DNA of 5,552 bases from Microcaldota archaeon (lineage in GTDB: Archaea > Micrarchaeota > Micrarchaeia > Norongarragalinales > UBA97). The notes beneath the pieces are model-generated. The model saw nothing but the letters and a program-made list of their open reading frames with translations, was not told the origin of the DNA and made no database searches. The DNA lies in assembly GCA_016217775.1 (NCBI GenBank), contig JACRGG010000103.1:1-5552 (forward strand). The letters run 5' to 3'. Of this stretch, positions 5,225 to 5,552 are shown one piece after another. Position 1 is the first letter of the stretch; the number at the start of each line of letters is the position of its first letter. The position numbers and the translations under genes are program-made.

Positions 5225-5272
5225 CTGCAAAACGCTATTAACCGCCGGATTACTTTCGCGTTTTGCTGTAAA
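5221..5272. repeat. Palindromic unit 2 (15-bp arms with one mismatch, CCGG centre)
   Basis: TTTACTGCAAAACGC at 5221-5235 pairs with GCGTTTTGCTGTAAA at 5258-5272, with one T:T mismatch and a 22-nt spacer. CCGG at 5245-5248 is exactly on the dyad. The right arm matches that of unit 1 at 13 of 17 positions (5254-5270 against 5208-5224). The two are thus diverged tandem copies of one palindromic element. A perfect 10-bp palindrome AAAGCGCTTT (5270-5279) follows at once. Confidence 0.7.
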
Positions 5273-5325
5273 GCGCTTTTTCAACGCCGTGATTTTTTTA
5301 GCTGGCTTTTGGATGTCATTTGTTT

Positions 5326-5552
5326 TTAGAAATCGCCTAGGTCTAGAAAGACCGTGTTTTTTTCAGGATGGTTTTTTTGAATTAATTTTCTTGCGATTAT
5401 CGTATAGTGTTCTTTTCGCTCGCCGTTGTTCCACTCTACTTTCCTGGCTTTTTCCTTGAGGCCGGCGAGGAGGGTTGAAGCTTTTTTTTCATCAAGGTCC
5501 GACCACTTTACTTCGGCGAAGAGGATTTCCTTAGTTTTTTCATTTAATGCAA
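5326..5552 (-). CDS. Archaeal ATPase (Arch_ATPase/DUF234 type), C-terminal fragment (cut by window edge)
   Basis: On the minus strand the frame enters from the right edge and stops at TAA (5328-5326), leaving 74 C-terminal residues. EILFAEVKWSDLD gives the E-x-K strand of the DUF234 nuclease-like domain. It is followed by a helix (STLLAGLKEKARKVEW), then KEHYTIIARK and the ending VFLDLGDF. This order, EVKW, helix with K-x-K, W, K-E-H-Y, then a final acidic hydrophobic strand, is characteristic of archaeal Arch_ATPase proteins. The ATPase domain is outside the window. It is transcribed towards the tandem palindromes and the short-pilin promoter. It is a different sequence from the fragment at the left edge, although both carry EVKW. 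Confidence 0.75.
   Translation of the reverse strand, partial: ALNEKTKEILFAEVKWSDLDEKKASTLLAGLKEKARKVEWNNGERKEHYTIIARKLIQKNHPEKNTVFLDLGDF

Noticed and set aside
5178..5272. CRISPR-like array
   Set aside because: There are only two units, they differ at many bases, they abut without spacers, and each is itself a full inverted repeat. No cas gene is present.
5268..5310. Third copy of the tandem palindromic unit
   Set aside because: The left part resembles unit 2 (GCGCT, then CGCCG at similar spacing), but no matching right arm is present. It is kept only as a remark.
5157..5459. 100-codon open frame on the plus strand across the tandem palindromes
   Set aside because: It runs through both inverted repeats and antisense to the ATPase tail, whose minus-strand frame carries clear EVKW and KEHY motifs. 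The plus-strand product has no recognisable domain.

Overview
The window looks like a piece of an archaeal chromosome, probably from a small-genome DPANN-type lineage such as Diapherotrites or Micrarchaeota; the phylum is inference. The archaeal evidence is direct. Four short membrane-anchored proteins carry class III (type IV pilin) signal peptides with Q-x-x-x-E-[FY] at the cleavage site. They accompany an archaeal GxGD prepilin peptidase. Two ATPase tails match the archaeal Arch_ATPase/DUF234 type. Promoters have TATA boxes about 26 nt before ATG starts, as in leaderless archaeal transcription, or a GGTGAT Shine-Dalgarno.

Layout from left to right: (1) 1-392, C-terminal end of an archaeal AAA-type ATPase (+). 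(2) 452-2319, a minus-strand operon of prepilin peptidase, 168-aa pilin-like protein and 137-aa pilin-like protein. The peptidase and first pilin overlap by 82 nt and the two pilins are 18 nt apart. (3) 2428-3197, a plus-strand two-gene unit of an AbiEii-like nucleotidyltransferase and an overlapping 57-aa protein, with a leaderless promoter and a 12-bp palindrome. (4) 3322-4554, a complete 410-aa AAA ATPase with a PD-(D/E)XK-like C-terminus (AAA_14/DUF4143 type). A perfect 20-bp palindrome abuts its TATA box. (5) 4626-5019, a minus-strand pair of very small pilins (58 and 60 aa) with their own promoter. (6) 5020-5325, a gene-free stretch holding that promoter and two tandem, related palindromic units, each with CCGG at its centre. 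(7) 5326-5552, C-terminal end of a third ATPase (-), running off the right edge.

The two pilin gene groups and the peptidase plausibly form one surface-filament module: the peptidase would cut all four prepilins. No assembly ATPase or membrane platform protein is visible. The nucleotidyltransferase pair and the three ATPase/nuclease-like proteins are accessory genes of the kind found in toxin-antitoxin or defence neighbourhoods; their role here is not known. The most unexplained items are the tandem CCGG-centred palindromes, the palindrome-controlled ATPase promoter, and the overlap of the peptidase's last membrane segment with the signal peptide of its own probable substrate.
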